From the NCBI GenBank assembly GCA_963971305.1, contig OZ020308.1, forward strand, positions 25,015,275 through 25,079,274: a DNA stretch of 64,000 nt. Direction: 5' to 3'. Both the position numbers and the translations under genes were made by a program. Positions 1 through 12,109 of the stretch are shown piece after piece. This DNA comes from Arcuatula senhousia (taxonomy: Eukaryota > Mollusca > Bivalvia > Mytilida > Mytilidae). Positions within the stretch are counted from its first letter, which is position 1, and each line of letters begins with the position of its first letter. Below the pieces are notes generated by a model. That model had not been told where the DNA came from. It searched no databases and saw only the letters and a program-made list of their open reading frames with translations.

Positions 1-981
1 AAACTGCAAACAATGTTAAATAAATTTGAAAGTTATTGCAGAGAATGGAAGCTTTCTGTTAATGTAAACAAGACTAAAATTGTAATTTTTTCAAACAGAA
101 AGTTCAAACCTAATATTAATTTTACACTTTGTAACCAAGATGTAGAAATACAAGATTCTTATGTGTATTTGGGTATACTGTTCAACTATAATGGAAAATA
201 TTTCCAAACTCGTAAAAAACTTGTCGAACAAGGGCAGAGAGCTTTGTATGCGCTATATAGAAAAATTCAAAATATAGCTATACCTGTTGACCTTCAATTA
301 AAACTTTTTGATACTCTAGTTACTCCGATTTTGACATATTCGTCGGAGATCTGGGAGTATGAAAATAAAGATATTATAGAAAAAGTCCACCTACAATTCT
401 GTAAGCGTATTCTCTCAGTGAGAGCATCAACTCCAAATTTTATGGTATATGGTGAACTAGGAAGGTATCCCTTACAGCTACAAATTAAATTGAAGATGGT
501 GAATTTTTGGTATAGGTTAGTAAGTAACGAACAAAAACTTTCGAGTAAATTATATTTACTTTTGGTAAAGCTTAATAGTAATGGTAATCAAACATGTAAG
601 TGGATAAACTACGTAAAGTCCATTTTTGATGATTGCGGTTTAAGTGGGGTATGGGAGATTCAACAATTTAATAATATAAATATGTTAAAGGTAGAAGTTA
701 AACGACGTCTCCAGGATCAGTTCATACAAAAATGGTTCGCTGATATGTATAATTCGTCAAGGGGGGAGTATTATTTATCCTTTAAGTCGTTATTTTCACT
801 AGAGCCATATTTGTTACGACTAAGCCAAGTTCGTCGTATATACATAAGTAGATTCGAACATGTAACATTAAATTTCCCATAGAGGTGGGTAGATGGAGAA
901 ACATTCCTAGGGAGGATAGAATTTGTAATCTGTGTATGAACGGTCATGGAGATGAATACCACTTTGTTTGTTTATGTACTT
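1..981 (+). pseudogene. Non-LTR retrotransposon reverse transcriptase, C-terminal part, frameshifted
   Basis: The main reading frame runs to a stop at 880-882. It shows the late part of a non-LTR reverse transcriptase: a SVNVNKTKIV-type segment, YLGILF, and then the thumb-like TPILTYSSEIWEY block found downstream of the catalytic palm. The palm itself lies left of the window. At about 872-880 the frame breaks. One frame over, the protein continues through GRWRNIPRED and a Cys/His cluster (CNLC, then HGDEYH and CLC) to a stop at 979-981. That tail is the usual end of Jockey/CR1-group polymerases, so a 1-nt deletion is the simplest explanation. The copy is therefore probably dead. Family knowledge: such proteins copy their own RNA at a nicked target site. 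The exact clade (CR1, L2 or Jockey) is not certain. Confidence 0.85.
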
Positions 982-1330
982 GAGCTAAGGCGAAAGTACA
1001 TACCTAAGTATTATGTTGAATATCCAAACAAAGAAAAGTTTTTGGGGATAAACAAGTTTTGTAATGTTAGTCTATTACAAAATGTGTCTATTTTTATTCA
1101 AAAAGTTTGTAAACTATTAGAGTAGCTTTCATATTTGTGTTGTACTGTTTTTTTTTTCATAGCTTCAGTTGTGATAAAAAAATATTTGTATGTACATGTA
1201 GGTATGTAATTAATTGTTTGTATTGTAGTTAGATTTGTATTGTATTGTAGTTTGTTTAATTGTGCTACTGTTACGCAGGTTCTGCGACTGAGCGTTTTTC
1301 TAAATAAAATATTCTGTATTCTGTATTCTG
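1..1330 (+). mobile_element. 3' end of a CR1/L2-like non-LTR retrotransposon
   Basis: The reverse-transcriptase remnant is followed by about 330 bp of AT-rich 3' untranslated sequence. It ends at 1310-1330 in three copies of the 7-mer TATTCTG, without poly(A). CR1-like elements are known to end in short ATTCTG-type microsatellites, so this marks the 3' terminus. The 5' end is outside the window. Confidence 0.75.
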
Positions 1331-1925
1331 GAAACTGTGATTTTTGCATTTATGTCCATTATGTGTAAATCCCTAAGTATTCGGTAAACAGGAAGTAGAC
1401 TACTTAGGAGCATAAAATTAGTATACACCATATGGTACTATAGGATAAAGCTGTATACAAAATATCAGACCTCTATCTCATGTAGTTGCTTGGAAAACTG
1501 TGACGAAATTTTGCATTTATGTCTATTATGTGTAAACACCTAAGTATTCGGTCAACAGGAAGTAGACTACCTAGGAGCATAAAATCGGTATACACCATAT
1601 GGTACTATAAGATAAAGCTGTATAAAAATTATCAGACCTCTAACTCATGTAGTTGCTTGGGAAACCGTGACGGAAATTTTGCATTTATGTCTATTATGTT
1701 TAGAAACCCAAGTATTCGGTAAACAGGAAGTAGACTACTTAGGAGCATAAAATTAGTATACACCATATGGTACTATAGGATAAAGCTGTATACAAAATAT
1801 CAGACCTCTATCTCATGTAGTTGCTTAGAAAACTGTGACGGAAGTTTTGTTACGGACGGACGGCCAGACGGACAAGGGGAAAACAGTATACCCCCCTCTT
1901 CTTCGAAGCGGGGTTATAATTATAG
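1329..1925 (+). repeat. Tandem array of ~168-bp units (family D)
   Basis: Units begin GGAAACTGTGAC at about 1329, 1493, 1661 and 1829, giving a period near 168 bp. Shared landmarks are TTTTGCATTTATGTC, AACAGGAAGTAGACTAC and CACCATATGGTACTATA. The array ends with a GGACGGACGG stretch and TATACCCCCC...CTTCGAAG, a small hairpin. Diverged copies of the same family lie at 30,850-31,200 and, more weakly, at 52,560-52,800. Confidence 0.85.
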
Positions 1926-2009
1926 AACAGCAGAAATTGGTATAGTGAGATTTTTAAAACAACATGAAAAAAATTATGAGAATCAAGTTTGAGTCCTGCT
2001 ACGATTTAC

Positions 2010-2260
2010 GAAATAGGCCATTCAGAAGAAACATTTAAGATGATAATGAACGAATCAAAGAGGCACCAATGGGGCATTCGAGTGTCAAAGGTTCGAAAGG
2101 GCAACGACGAAACCGGTAAAGACGAACAAAAACAGCACAAAGAAACACAAAATCAACCGAACGGAAATCAATAACGCGAACTCAAGTCGTAACATGAGTG
2201 AACTCAGGTGGTACGGAAGAGTAAGCAGTTCCTATCTGCTCCTGTTGCTAACTTTCAATT
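2010..2260 (+). repeat. Dispersed repeat family C
   Basis: Contains the family landmarks GGGGCATTCGAGTGTCAAAG, AACAAAAACAGCACAAAGAA and GAGTAAGCAGTTCC. Other copies or fragments lie at 10,126-10,245 (minus), 14,360-14,570, 23,285-23,400, 26,360-26,570 (minus), 27,385-27,575 (minus), 31,367-31,600 and 34,325-34,410 (minus). No coding potential is conserved between copies. Confidence 0.7.
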
Positions 2261-2724
2261 CAGTGTGTCAAATCCGGTAAAGGAAGATAAAAATAATTTC
2301 TACGACAAACTAACATCTGCAATCATTTGAGAGGTAGAACTCCCATATTTGTCTATGAGTTCACTATGTCTACCATTAAATTTAATGAGTGAAGAAATTT
2401 AAATTAACAGAAACGAAAGTTAAAAAAAAATATTGCATTGCTTCACAACCAATCTTGTAAACAATTTTACAAATATAAACAGATAAACAAGTTTTATTTT
2501 AGATTTATTGCAAGAAAAGTACATGTAGTAAATCTATCATAACTATAAAATCATAGGATAAAAAATGAAAAACAGCATCAAATATAAATTGAGCTTCATT
2601 TTCATGGGAAATAAAAACAAATTATTGAAATAGCAATTTGATTTTGCGATCCAACATTTTAAAAGACTTCGTATATTTAAAATGAAAACTGAAAAATTCA
2701 GATGCACATGATGTTATACCATCA

Positions 2725-2730
2725 TTTATT
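2725..2730 (-). terminator. Polyadenylation signal of the peroxidase gene
   Basis: AATAAA on the minus strand, about 78 nt downstream of the peroxidase stop codon at 2808-2810. It is the first canonical signal after the stop. Confidence 0.5.
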
Positions 2731-2807
2731 CTACAGTTGGCATATCACTGTAAAGCACAAAATGAAAGTTAAATAGTTACAAGTATACTAAACAAAGTCT
2801 TCTCCGT

Positions 2808-5800
2808 TTATTTTCCAGAAGGTGGAGGAGGTGGCGGCGGTGGGGGTGTGGGCGATGGTGGTTTGACCCACGGCTCCAATCTCAGTGGTGGGAAATCTTC
2901 ACACATTTTTACTAGATTACACGGAGGATCTTGGTTTTTCCTGAAAAATATCAATAAAAATTACAGCACTACATGGTATGATAAAAACTTAAAGCTCTTC
3001 TCTTTCATTTCCGATGACCAATTTTGGACCTTTTTTAACTACAACAAAGTTTGTTTCTTTTTGAAAGCTATTTCAATCAATTTATCATCTTAAATAAAAA
3101 AAGTGAGGATAAGAATACTTAAAAATGTAGACATTAAATCAGAAAAAAAATATACGTGAGCGAGTCCACAAACTGGTGCCCCCACTTCACATTGGACTCT
3201 ATATATTGTCACCAAAACCTTACATCATAAAATTATACAGGTTAAACCTGATACGCTCCCGCAGATAAAGTAGCTTTAATAACAAAAACAAATGAAATTT
3301 GTTTACTGGGGACAAAGTAAATGTAATGAAGGCAGGGAATGAAATTTGTCTGCTGAATAATTCAAATTTTTGTTTGGTTGACAATAAACCGTTTTTGGGG
3401 GGAGGGGGTCTTGTTTCGCGAAAAATTAGAATGACATGTTCCCGCGCTTCTTTCATTTTGTTTTGATGGACGCGACCTCTAGTGATAGAATACATTATGG
3501 ACGCCAATAATTACAATTGCATGAAGTCTAAATTGTTTACATTTAAAACACTTCATAGCTTGTGATACTTGAACTAATTATACTAATACAATAGCTATGT
3601 TTATTATTTTTTTTAAATTGAAAATTACAAAAAAGGAATTTAATTTTGGATTCCGTGTTATTGGGTGCAAATTTCTGACTAGCTTATTTGTCTTACGGTT
3701 TAAGGCACCATATTCAGTCAGTGCAGGAGCTTATTATCTCTACTTTAACCATTTTGATGACGTCAATCTATTGTTTAAAGTGTGGATTATTTTTTACGAA
3801 TTCACAGTGCTGTCCATTGTTCATGATCAGTGTTCCATGAACTTTTCACGGTCCACTGATCACAAACCTTCAGGGCAAACACTGGCGCTCGTGAATTATT
3901 TTTTACGAATCTACGGTAAACCATACATTCTCCTATACTGAATGTTTTTTTTTGCACAATAAAGTTTCTTCATGCACATCCCCATGCAATGATCTTCCTT
4001 CATTTTAATCCATTCAGCGTTTAAGTAGGAGTTGCGCGATGAACAATATATAAAATAAAAAATGTCGACATCAGAATAACATTCACAAGATATATAAGTT
4101 TTGATAAAAGTGACACGAATTACCATAAAATGTCTACTATTTTGTCGCTGAAATTTCTGATTGTTAAATTCAAAATTGATGAAAACACCATGTTTCTTTC
4201 CTTGTAATGCACATGGTCGATATCCTAGGTGCTGGATTTGGTTTCCTTGTTCGAACGTTTTGGTTTTGAGTACTTTTCGTTTTCAACTGTTTTGGGTTTT
4301 TGACCTTCCAATGTTTTGGTTTAAATGCTACTGATGAGAGGTTACTCCTTGAAATATTGATATATAGCATATCCAAATTAACCGTTTATACCCGCTTTTT
4401 GGTATTTGTAATATTGACCAATTATCTATCATTTCTATATTAATTCATTAAATCCTTGCTTTGGAAAATCAGGAGTGATCATCTTTAATTGGATTTGTTG
4501 GAGATTTATCCTTATTATTACGAACCTATATCCAATTGTAATTTTAACGAACTTACCCATCTCCACTTCCTCTTTTCTTGGGAGGTGGGGAATTACATCC
4601 TGTTGTTTTCTCTTGCCTAAAAGGATTTTCTTGTATTCTGCTCAAATCAAAGTTAGCACAAAATAAAGATGACATTGTGACGTCCTTAATAGCTCTTAGT
4701 TGTTCTGAAATAGAAATATACATTGTAATGATGTAATGAGCAAACACTTTCAGCAAAGACAGGAAAAGTAAAGATATTGTTTTTTCTCTTATATCTCAAG
4801 GCCGGGATCTCAAGTAAATCATTTCTTCGTTAGTTGATATTGTATGAAACGTTGCACGTTGTTGAAATATTTTTCCATATTTGTTTTATTACGACAATAT
4901 ACATTTTTTTTATTTATTTCCTGTTTTCAATGTCAAATAATTATTACATTTTATAGTTAATCATCAATTTTTAACATTTGAGACTATGCTAGTGCTATTG
5001 ATATGTACTAACCGATATCAAATCCTTCGACAGTTGGACGCTCATACCAAAACGCATCACCTTTCTTAAACAGTTCGAACTGTTTACCAATCAGGCAAGC
5101 AAAAGTTGGACCAACATCAGCACCGTTTACCTTCTCTTCGCTCATGGCACCAGCGTATAAATCAATTGTGTTCAGACTAAATAAAATAAATAAAAAGTAA
5201 TAAGCGCATTTATGTGATTGATTTACATAGCATTGCACACGTTTTTTCATCCAAAACCATGTGAAAAATTCTAGGATCCAAAGTAGCGGAATATGCAGAT
5301 CTTTAATTTGTGTATATGTCACTTCATTGTACATATATAAAACCACGGAATTTATATCATAACTCTATGATAAAACTAAGACGAATAAAAATTTTCGCGT
5401 TGACAAACATCAGTGAGTATAATTTTTCTAGAAGCGCTTTTTTCTTTTATTGTTTTCGATCTTAATAGAAGCGTTCTTGATCTGAATAGTAACGTTTTGA
5501 ATATCGATATGTGGCTTTTAGAAGCTGTTAAAACGTTATATTCATAAGAATATTTGCAATGTTTCACAAACCATCGGATTGTCTGCATGTAAAGATTTTC
5601 AAGACCTTCGGATAATGAAAATAATAGGTGTTACATGTGTTATCAACGTAGAGATAACTTACTCAGGATAAAGATTTTTTATGGTATCATGCAGTTCTTG
5701 TTTAACTGAATCAAGCGGTTTAACATGTTCTCCTGGGTTGCAGAACTTTTTGTACTCGATGTATGCTGGGAGTCCATGATCTCGACCACGCTGTACGTTC

Positions 5801-8800
5801 CTTGCAGGAAGATCAGAAGTTCCGAACAAATTGTTCCGAAGGTCACTGACAAACTCACTGAAAAAGGTCAGAGTGGAAAATGGATGATTGGTTGCACAAT
5901 AATGTGTTTTATCAGTGCTGCAGTGCCTAAATTCAACTGCCCTTTTCGAACATTTGTTCTATACTTTTAGAGTCAGACTTCCAATGTTTTTTTATTTGAA
6001 TGATGCTTTTGTTTTATGTTTTCATTTACTTCATATCCTTTCATTAAATATGACAGGTTATCGCTTGAAAGGTATCTCCTGAAAAGTGCATATATACAGC
6101 ATACGTGAGTGGACAAATTAGCAAGGTAAAATGATACCTGCTCTAGCGTTATGCGTTTTCTTAGTAAAAGATTAAAATCTAATCAATTTAATGCAATTAA
6201 ACCCGTGCGTCTTTGTCTGGTTTTGGTTTTCTTCTTCGGTTTATGAGACTGATTATCCGGGTACTTTTTATTAACAAACTTACTTGTCAGAATTTGCACT
6301 CTTGCTGAAATGTACCCATCTAGCTAAATCAGAGGTCTGAGCACCTGAGTTTTGTATGAGCATGTGAGGGTTCAGGAACTGGGACAACAAGGTGTTTTCT
6401 TCTGAAACTGACCAATCGTGATTCATGAATCCGACCGTAGGAGGGATAATTGAATGTCCATATCGGAGGGCTGCGGCCGCAAATGCATTCCGGATCTGAG
6501 CATTCGTTTCGGAATCGTACATATCCCTATGCGAATCGGCGGTAACGGATAGATCATAGTCTTGCATTGCTTTACGCCCAATTACATTTGGAAGCCATTC
6601 TTTATAGGTAACATGTTGTATAATAGCCCCAATAATCTTTCTAGTTTCTTCAAAGATAGTGTCATCGCTCCATTGCATCACTGCGTTGTTGTCTTTAAGT
6701 ATTTGAGCGATTCTATTGTGCTCTCTCATCATTAAATTATGGAGTAAAGAAAGAGGGGGTTGAGTGTTGACCCTAGTGTCACCTGTAATGAAATAATCAA
6801 CGACTTACACAATGGTGAGAATATTCATATATTTTAAACACTTTGAACGTTAAAATATTGATAGTTGTTTTAGAACTTGAGTTATTTAATACTTAAACAA
6901 AATTAAAACAAAACATTGTTATATCATAACATATCATAAGAGACTGTAAAGAGATGCCTTGAGAACCACTTATGTGAGGATTTTTGATTCAGACTTTTTT
7001 GCTTTGACGGCATTATTTCTGGTCCTAATACCATTTTAAAACTTGCTCTTCACAAAAAAAAAAGAAACACATGAAATAATATGTCAGCAGCAATTTCTTT
7101 TACCAAAGATTATCTTCCTTTTTCGCTATTTTGAAATAGTATTAATGAAGAAAAATTAGATATTTCTAATACAGTAGTGTATAAGTACCCGCATGTGGAC
7201 AGAAATCAGTTGCCTGGTCCTGCTTTAAACAGAAACTAGGTCCCTCCGGCAGCAAGTTTCCAGATGTTGTAAAGTTTAGTAAATCTGGAAAATACATGTA
7301 CATCTGATATAGACACTACTATCATCAAAATAAAAGTATTTAAAGGAGATTTTAAACTAAATAGCTACTTTATATACAAGACTGTTTATTCGATCAGTGA
7401 GTGAGTGGGTGAGTTGGTGTTTTACGCCCGTGCAACTCTATATAGGTAATTTACAGGCGATAAACATGAAACCTTAGGAAAAGGTGAGAGATGGGTAGGG
7501 GCCTAAAATTTAGCCTATGTGGTGCACTACTTGGCGGTCCACAAAAGGGTCTTTTACGTCCATGAAGCGTGGCACTCTCCACACACGTTGGCCCACTATG
7601 GTCAGCGGTCAGGGTTTCTGTATTCCCCCACGGACGCGGGGCTACCCTATTCAGCCACCTAGGGTACACACTTGGTTGCTTTGTGGGCTGAGCACTGACC
7701 CGACGTCAGAATCCCAAGACCCTTAGTCGCCTCTTACGACAAGCTAGGTATTGCTGCGGGCCAATTCGCCACCCGGGCATCGCACGGGACTTATTCGAAC
7801 AGAGATGTTTCAGATTGTTGAATTTTAGGTACAGTGTTCTGCAAAGCTGACCAAGTTAAGTCAAGAGTAATGATAGGTAATAAGAATAATTACGTTACAA
7901 CAAAAGTTACTTAATAGATATACTGTTCAATATAACATGTAAAAAGGACAAATTCAATAGAACGTTTTGTTTTGTTTTTTGTTTTGTTCTCTTTTTTTTT
8001 TCTCCGTTTTTTTTTAAACAATACATTGGATTTATGCAGCAGTTCCTGTTATGAAAAAGATATTGCAACAGTACAGTCGACGCACTTTAAAGGTAAGAAA
8101 GTCACAGTTTGCATTCGGAATAACTATGGATCCCAAGTTATCCTATCTACCATCCTGTTCTCGAATCCCATAATGCACTTAAAACGTATTTCATTGTGGG
8201 ACTGGGAACATGTTAGTTATCTACAGCATGTAGAGTATAAAACTGGAATACGTTGTAGTACTTACACGGTTTCTCTGTGTGAATCAGAACATTAAGTTCC
8301 TCTTGAGATGATCCGTACACATTATTAGCGTCTATGTAAGCCGTTAGTTCGTTGATTTGATCCCTTTGAGCTAAAACATAAACGGACGAAGTTTTCAACA
8401 AGTCTCATTTTTACATTTCTAACTTGTTTTGGTCGAATAACATTAGTGATAAGCAATTTTTAAAAGCCTTAAAATGAAAGCAAAGGAAACACAGAAATCG
8501 ATCGGATTACAAGAGCTTATAAAGTGGAACTGGTTGTTTTTAGTGATAGAAAAAAATCAAAATGTTTGAAAAGTTTACAGTAGTGGTTATGCGCATACAG
8601 ATGTAAGGGCAGCTATAACTACATTTTTTCGATAATATTGTTGGCTTCACATCATTTTTCTGACAAAAAGTGATGAAGGTATCACATAGGAGACTAAAGT
8701 TTATTTTCAATCCAGGGCAGCGTGCAGCGACCACTGGTTACATTGAAGGCTACTGGCTGCTCTCCGTTGTGGATTTGAAATTGCCGTTAATATTATAGGT

Positions 8801-11798
8801 TCTGTCGCGTACACCTATTCCACTAATTCTCATTAAGTAATTTACGATTAAACAAAAAGTAGTTTTTAGATAGACAACATCAAGTGAGTAAAGCAGAGGA
8901 ATACCCAAAGAAAATTAATTCAATTTTTGAAATTAAGATATAAGAATAAGGCTGGAATTAGTCCTACTCTGAATGCTTCAAAATCATATGATCAAAGCAC
9001 AAAAAAACTAATAAGTTCATAAATGGTATTATATTTCATACTTATTTTATTACCGACTGCAATTGTAAAGAAGTGCATGCTACCCAACTTACTTGTCGTA
9101 CAATCATCTGAGTAAGCCATTGATCGGACAAAGTTGAGACAGTCAGTAAATCTCTCGTCATTATCAGGAACCTCAATAGGAAAACAGTCATCTCTGAAAA
9201 GTAAAAGTAAGCAGCAGAAGTGTATTTTTGTTTAACACTTAACATTTGAAGAGGTTAAGATAAACATCTTTAAATAAAACCGTAACGTCGTTTTTTTTTT
9301 CTCATACATGAAAATGATTCCTATGATATACATTATTTCTTGCGAGTTCTTTCAGTAAAAAACGATTTAATATTCTGCACAATCACAATTACGGGTTTAT
9401 TTTTTGTTTTTGCTTTTTTTAGCGTGCCGTGCGGAATTTTTCGCAGTCTTTGAGAAGGGAAAAATTTTATATATTTGCGTGATGTAATGCCCACGGTTTC
9501 TATTCGTAATTGTTAACAGATGATATGATCAACTTATATAATTTCCTCGCCCCGATGTTTCCCAAAAATATACTGAAATCTGAATCACCGCGGAAAAAAA
9601 ACCACACGATTAACAACAATTATACTTATTTTAATTTGAATGATTTAAACACACTTACGTGGTTCCAGCAACTGTTTCATCGCAACAATCGAAGCTTCCT
9701 TGAAAAAAAAACAAAAACAAATGAAACCTTGGTCCAGGAACTTTTTCAAGAAAACAAATATGTTATAATAGACTAAAACTATGCTATTTCAATCCAAAAA
9801 AGGGCGCATTTGCTTAAAAATATCTTGAAAAGTTTTAGAAAAAAATAATTCCTGTACATCAAAGCAAACAAAGTCTTAGGAATTCCGACCAGAAGTTCTA
9901 AAAGCATGGAGAAGAACAATACAAGGTCTTAACGAATATCATAAATTAAGCAGCTAACTCTGGTGGTGGGTTTTTTGTGCTGGACAATAGTCGTAAGTCG
10001 TAGCAGCAGGTCGCCCATATAGTTCCGACCATTCATAATGAAGATGTTGGTTTGTCATGGGGTTGTTGTTTTGTTCCCTTTACCGTATTTGACACGCTGA
10101 ATTGACCATAAGCAACACGGGTGTCTTTAGCAAGCAAGAACTGCTTACTCTTCCGGAGCAACTTGAGTTTGAGTTGTTGATTGCTATTTTAATCTGTTTT
10201 TGTGTTAGTTTTTGGACTTTCGGGCTATTGACATTTGAATTTCTCAAAGTTTTATTTACCTGCCGTTGGAGTCTTAGTGATATCGTGGTCAGTAAATTGA
10301 CCCCATGCCATCAATAGTGTGGTAAAATCTCGGTCTAAATTTGATTCATCTGGTGAGTTGAACAAGAGGTTGCTTACGAGTCTAGCTGATGGCAATGGCG
10401 AAGATCCACCCTGACGAGGACTGTTGTTTGATCCTGAAATAAAAGAATGAAGATGAATCAGAGGTATAATAATGACATATTGCTATCCGTAAAATTGAGT
10501 TATTGTTCTTGAAAGAAGGGTAGGGGGTTGGGGTAGTAGTGGATTATGGAGGTGCCCTATAAAACAAATACAACTTACAGCGTACAACAAAAGCACACAG
10601 AGAGATACAATAGAGACTTTAATCAAATTGTGGAAATGTGAGAGTTTTTTTTTTAAATCCGTATAAATTCTATATTGCCTTTTCTACATACATTATTTTT
10701 GTTATTCTGTGATAATTGGTTTGGGTGTTATGTGGAATCACATCTTTTCTTTCTTCACGCTTGTGCTTTTCGTGTTTATTCTGGACAAAAATATACAAAC
10801 CGTATGAAGCATTGAGCCATCTTTCCTGAACGGTAAATGCTTGTCCCCATGTCTTGTGTTGTACATTGTTACACGAGCCGTCGATAGTACGGTATTTTCT
10901 ATTGGTTGGACAGATAAAACTGGCGTCTGGGCAAACGTTCAATTCTCTAAGGGTCGTCTGGACTACTTCACTGTCCCTTAGTTCTTCTTCTGTCATTCCA
11001 GTACTAAAACAGAGATAAGTATGTATTTACGAGTTTAGCGAAAGAACCATTTTCGTCAAAGATCTGACAAAGACCGAAGCCAAACAAAGCATTGAAATAC
11101 TCTTTGTACTTAAAGGACGAATTGCACAAACAAAATAGACACGAATTTCGCTTTCTTTCAAAAACGTGATTTGATTTTATCCTTCAAATTATAACTTACT
11201 TTTCTAACAGTCGTTTAGCTGTATGCCGTCGCATCGCTGACTCTAATTCAAGATCGCTAGATTTTTCCTTCTTTGAAAAAATCTGCTCCGCACCACCTAA
11301 ATCTAAGGATCATAATTACAAAAAATGTAAAAGACAAACAATATTCTGTACTTGCACAAAATCAAATGAATACACAGATTAAACAACCCATAGACCAATA
11401 TCGAATTTATTACCTTTTTGAAAATTACTCAATTTCTTTTATTTTAATTTAACTTTGCATTAAATTAAAAGTATATATATCTTGATTCAGCTGTTGTTTA
11501 AATAAACATGAAAATGGTTTAAATATCTGCTTACTTTATGTATTATTTTTTCCTTTCTTTCTTATTAATTTTGTTTGTGTTTTTTAACTTCGACTTCGGA
11601 ATTCGAAATCTATTTTTTTTTAAGATCTTTCTTTTTCTTACCTTTAGGTGGGTCCCTCTTCTGAGCTTCATTTATTTTTTCCTCTCCATAAAGTACTGCA
11701 TCTAACACATCCAGAAGTCTCGCTACGGCAGATTTTTCGGTGCCTTTTACTGTCACAAAAGTGCACAGGATCACGAAAATATGTAATCCTATTTTCAT
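2808..11798 (-). CDS. Secreted animal haem peroxidase (peroxinectin/peroxidasin-like), 13 coding exons
   Basis: Exons in order: 11798-11642, 11296-11200, 11003-10801, 10433-10260, 9698-9659, 9193-9093, 8370-8266, 7284-7189, 6782-6284, 5857-5663, 5176-5013, 4704-4557, 2940-2808. All junctions are GT..AG and in phase, giving 2,112 nt and 703 residues. The ATG at 11798 directly follows an acceptor-like TTTCAG, so a 5'UTR exon probably lies upstream. It opens a signal peptide (MKIGLHIFVILCTFV). Haem-peroxidase landmarks: WGQFTDHD with distal His ~202 and ester Asp ~201, a LTAYIDANNVYGSS calcium loop, GDTR with catalytic Arg ~328, MREHNR, RYGH with proximal His ~434, and RNVQRGRDHG. Expected role: H2O2-dependent oxidation outside the cell or in granules. 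Oddities: Thr331 sits where the haem-ester Glu normally is, and the C-terminus is a proline run (~692-700). Substrate and subfamily are not determined. Confidence 0.93.
2941..4556. other. Last peroxidase intron, no gene seen
   Basis: AT-rich sequence with short open frames that lack codon bias or recognisable motifs. A small inverted repeat (TGATCAGTG and CACTGATCA) lies near 3824-3862. I see no exon or transposon ends. Confidence 0.5.
6284..6782 (-). other. Largest peroxidase exon: catalytic Arg, proximal His and a substituted haem-ester position
   Basis: This 499-nt exon encodes residues ~326-490. It opens with DTRVNTQPPL (the preceding Gly is split across the intron), then MMREHNRIA, and later AAALRYGHSIIPP. 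By alignment with myeloperoxidase, Arg328 matches the catalytic Arg239 and His434 the proximal ligand. Thr331 matches Glu242, which in mammalian peroxidases forms an ester bond to the haem. The codon is ACT and the surrounding motif is otherwise well kept. Confidence 0.8.
7391..7790 (-). repeat. SINE-like repeat family A, in a peroxidase intron
   Basis: A ~400-bp copy whose reverse strand starts near 7790 with a GTGCGATGCCCGGGTGGCG head and ends in a short ACTC-type tetranucleotide tail near 7391. It is much more GC-rich than its surroundings. Related copies: 15,050-16,312, 22,285-22,810, 32,035-32,350, 34,620-34,840, 35,176-35,330 and 60,890-61,180. The tetranucleotide tail suggests retroposition, but I do not see a clear tRNA-like A/B box pair in the right order. 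Confidence 0.65.
8733..8860 (-). repeat. Fragment of dispersed repeat family B, in a peroxidase intron
   Basis: Reverse-strand similarity to the GCCAGCAGCCTTC and GTACGCGACA landmarks of family B. Other copies are at 12,960-13,120, 40,215-40,560, 52,985-53,320 and 61,812-61,905. Confidence 0.55.
10126..10245 (-). repeat. Family C fragment in a peroxidase intron
   Basis: Reverse-strand match to the family C segment GAACTGCTTACTCTTCCGGA through TTGACATTTGAA, lying just downstream of the distal-His exon. Confidence 0.6.
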
Positions 11799-11884
11799 CT
11801 GAAAGTACAAATTTTCTAAATCAATGGAAGTTTACAGTATAGGCTATAGGCTATAACGCTCTGAAGCGACTGTAAACGTTAGAC

Positions 11885-12101
11885 GAGGGTGTCACAGCCC
11901 TTTTGGTACGCGGTATTCCGTGCTTTTTAAAGGGTATTCGGAACGCCAATGTGTGGTACGCGGTATGCGATGTTCCGAATTTTTAGGCTTTTGGTACGCG
12001 TACGCCGTGATCTTTAGAGTATTCGGTATCCCAGCTTTTAACGGTATTCTGTCCTTTTTAACGGTATTCGGTATTCCGGGGGCGGGGGCTGTGACACCCC
12101 C
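11885..12101. mobile_element. 217-bp MITE with 6-bp target-site duplication
   Basis: Terminal inverted repeats are GAGGGTGTCACAGCCC (11885-11900) and GGGCTGTGACACCCCC (12086-12101), 15 of 16 bp paired. Both ends are flanked by TTAGAC (11879-11884 and 12102-12107), a direct 6-bp duplication. The interior repeats GGTACGCGGTAT and GGTATTCGGTATTCC motifs. It lies about 85 bp upstream of the peroxidase start codon. There is no transposase, so it is non-autonomous. Confidence 0.9.
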
Positions 12102-12109
12102 TTAGACTG

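Noticed and set aside
1329..1925. CRISPR array
   Set aside because: Units are ~168 bp tandem repeats without short repeats alternating with unique spacers, and the genome is animal.
7451..7726. Open frames in the 7.4-7.8 kb segment
   Set aside because: They lie in a SINE-like family A copy. The same sequence occurs elsewhere with stops and frameshifts.
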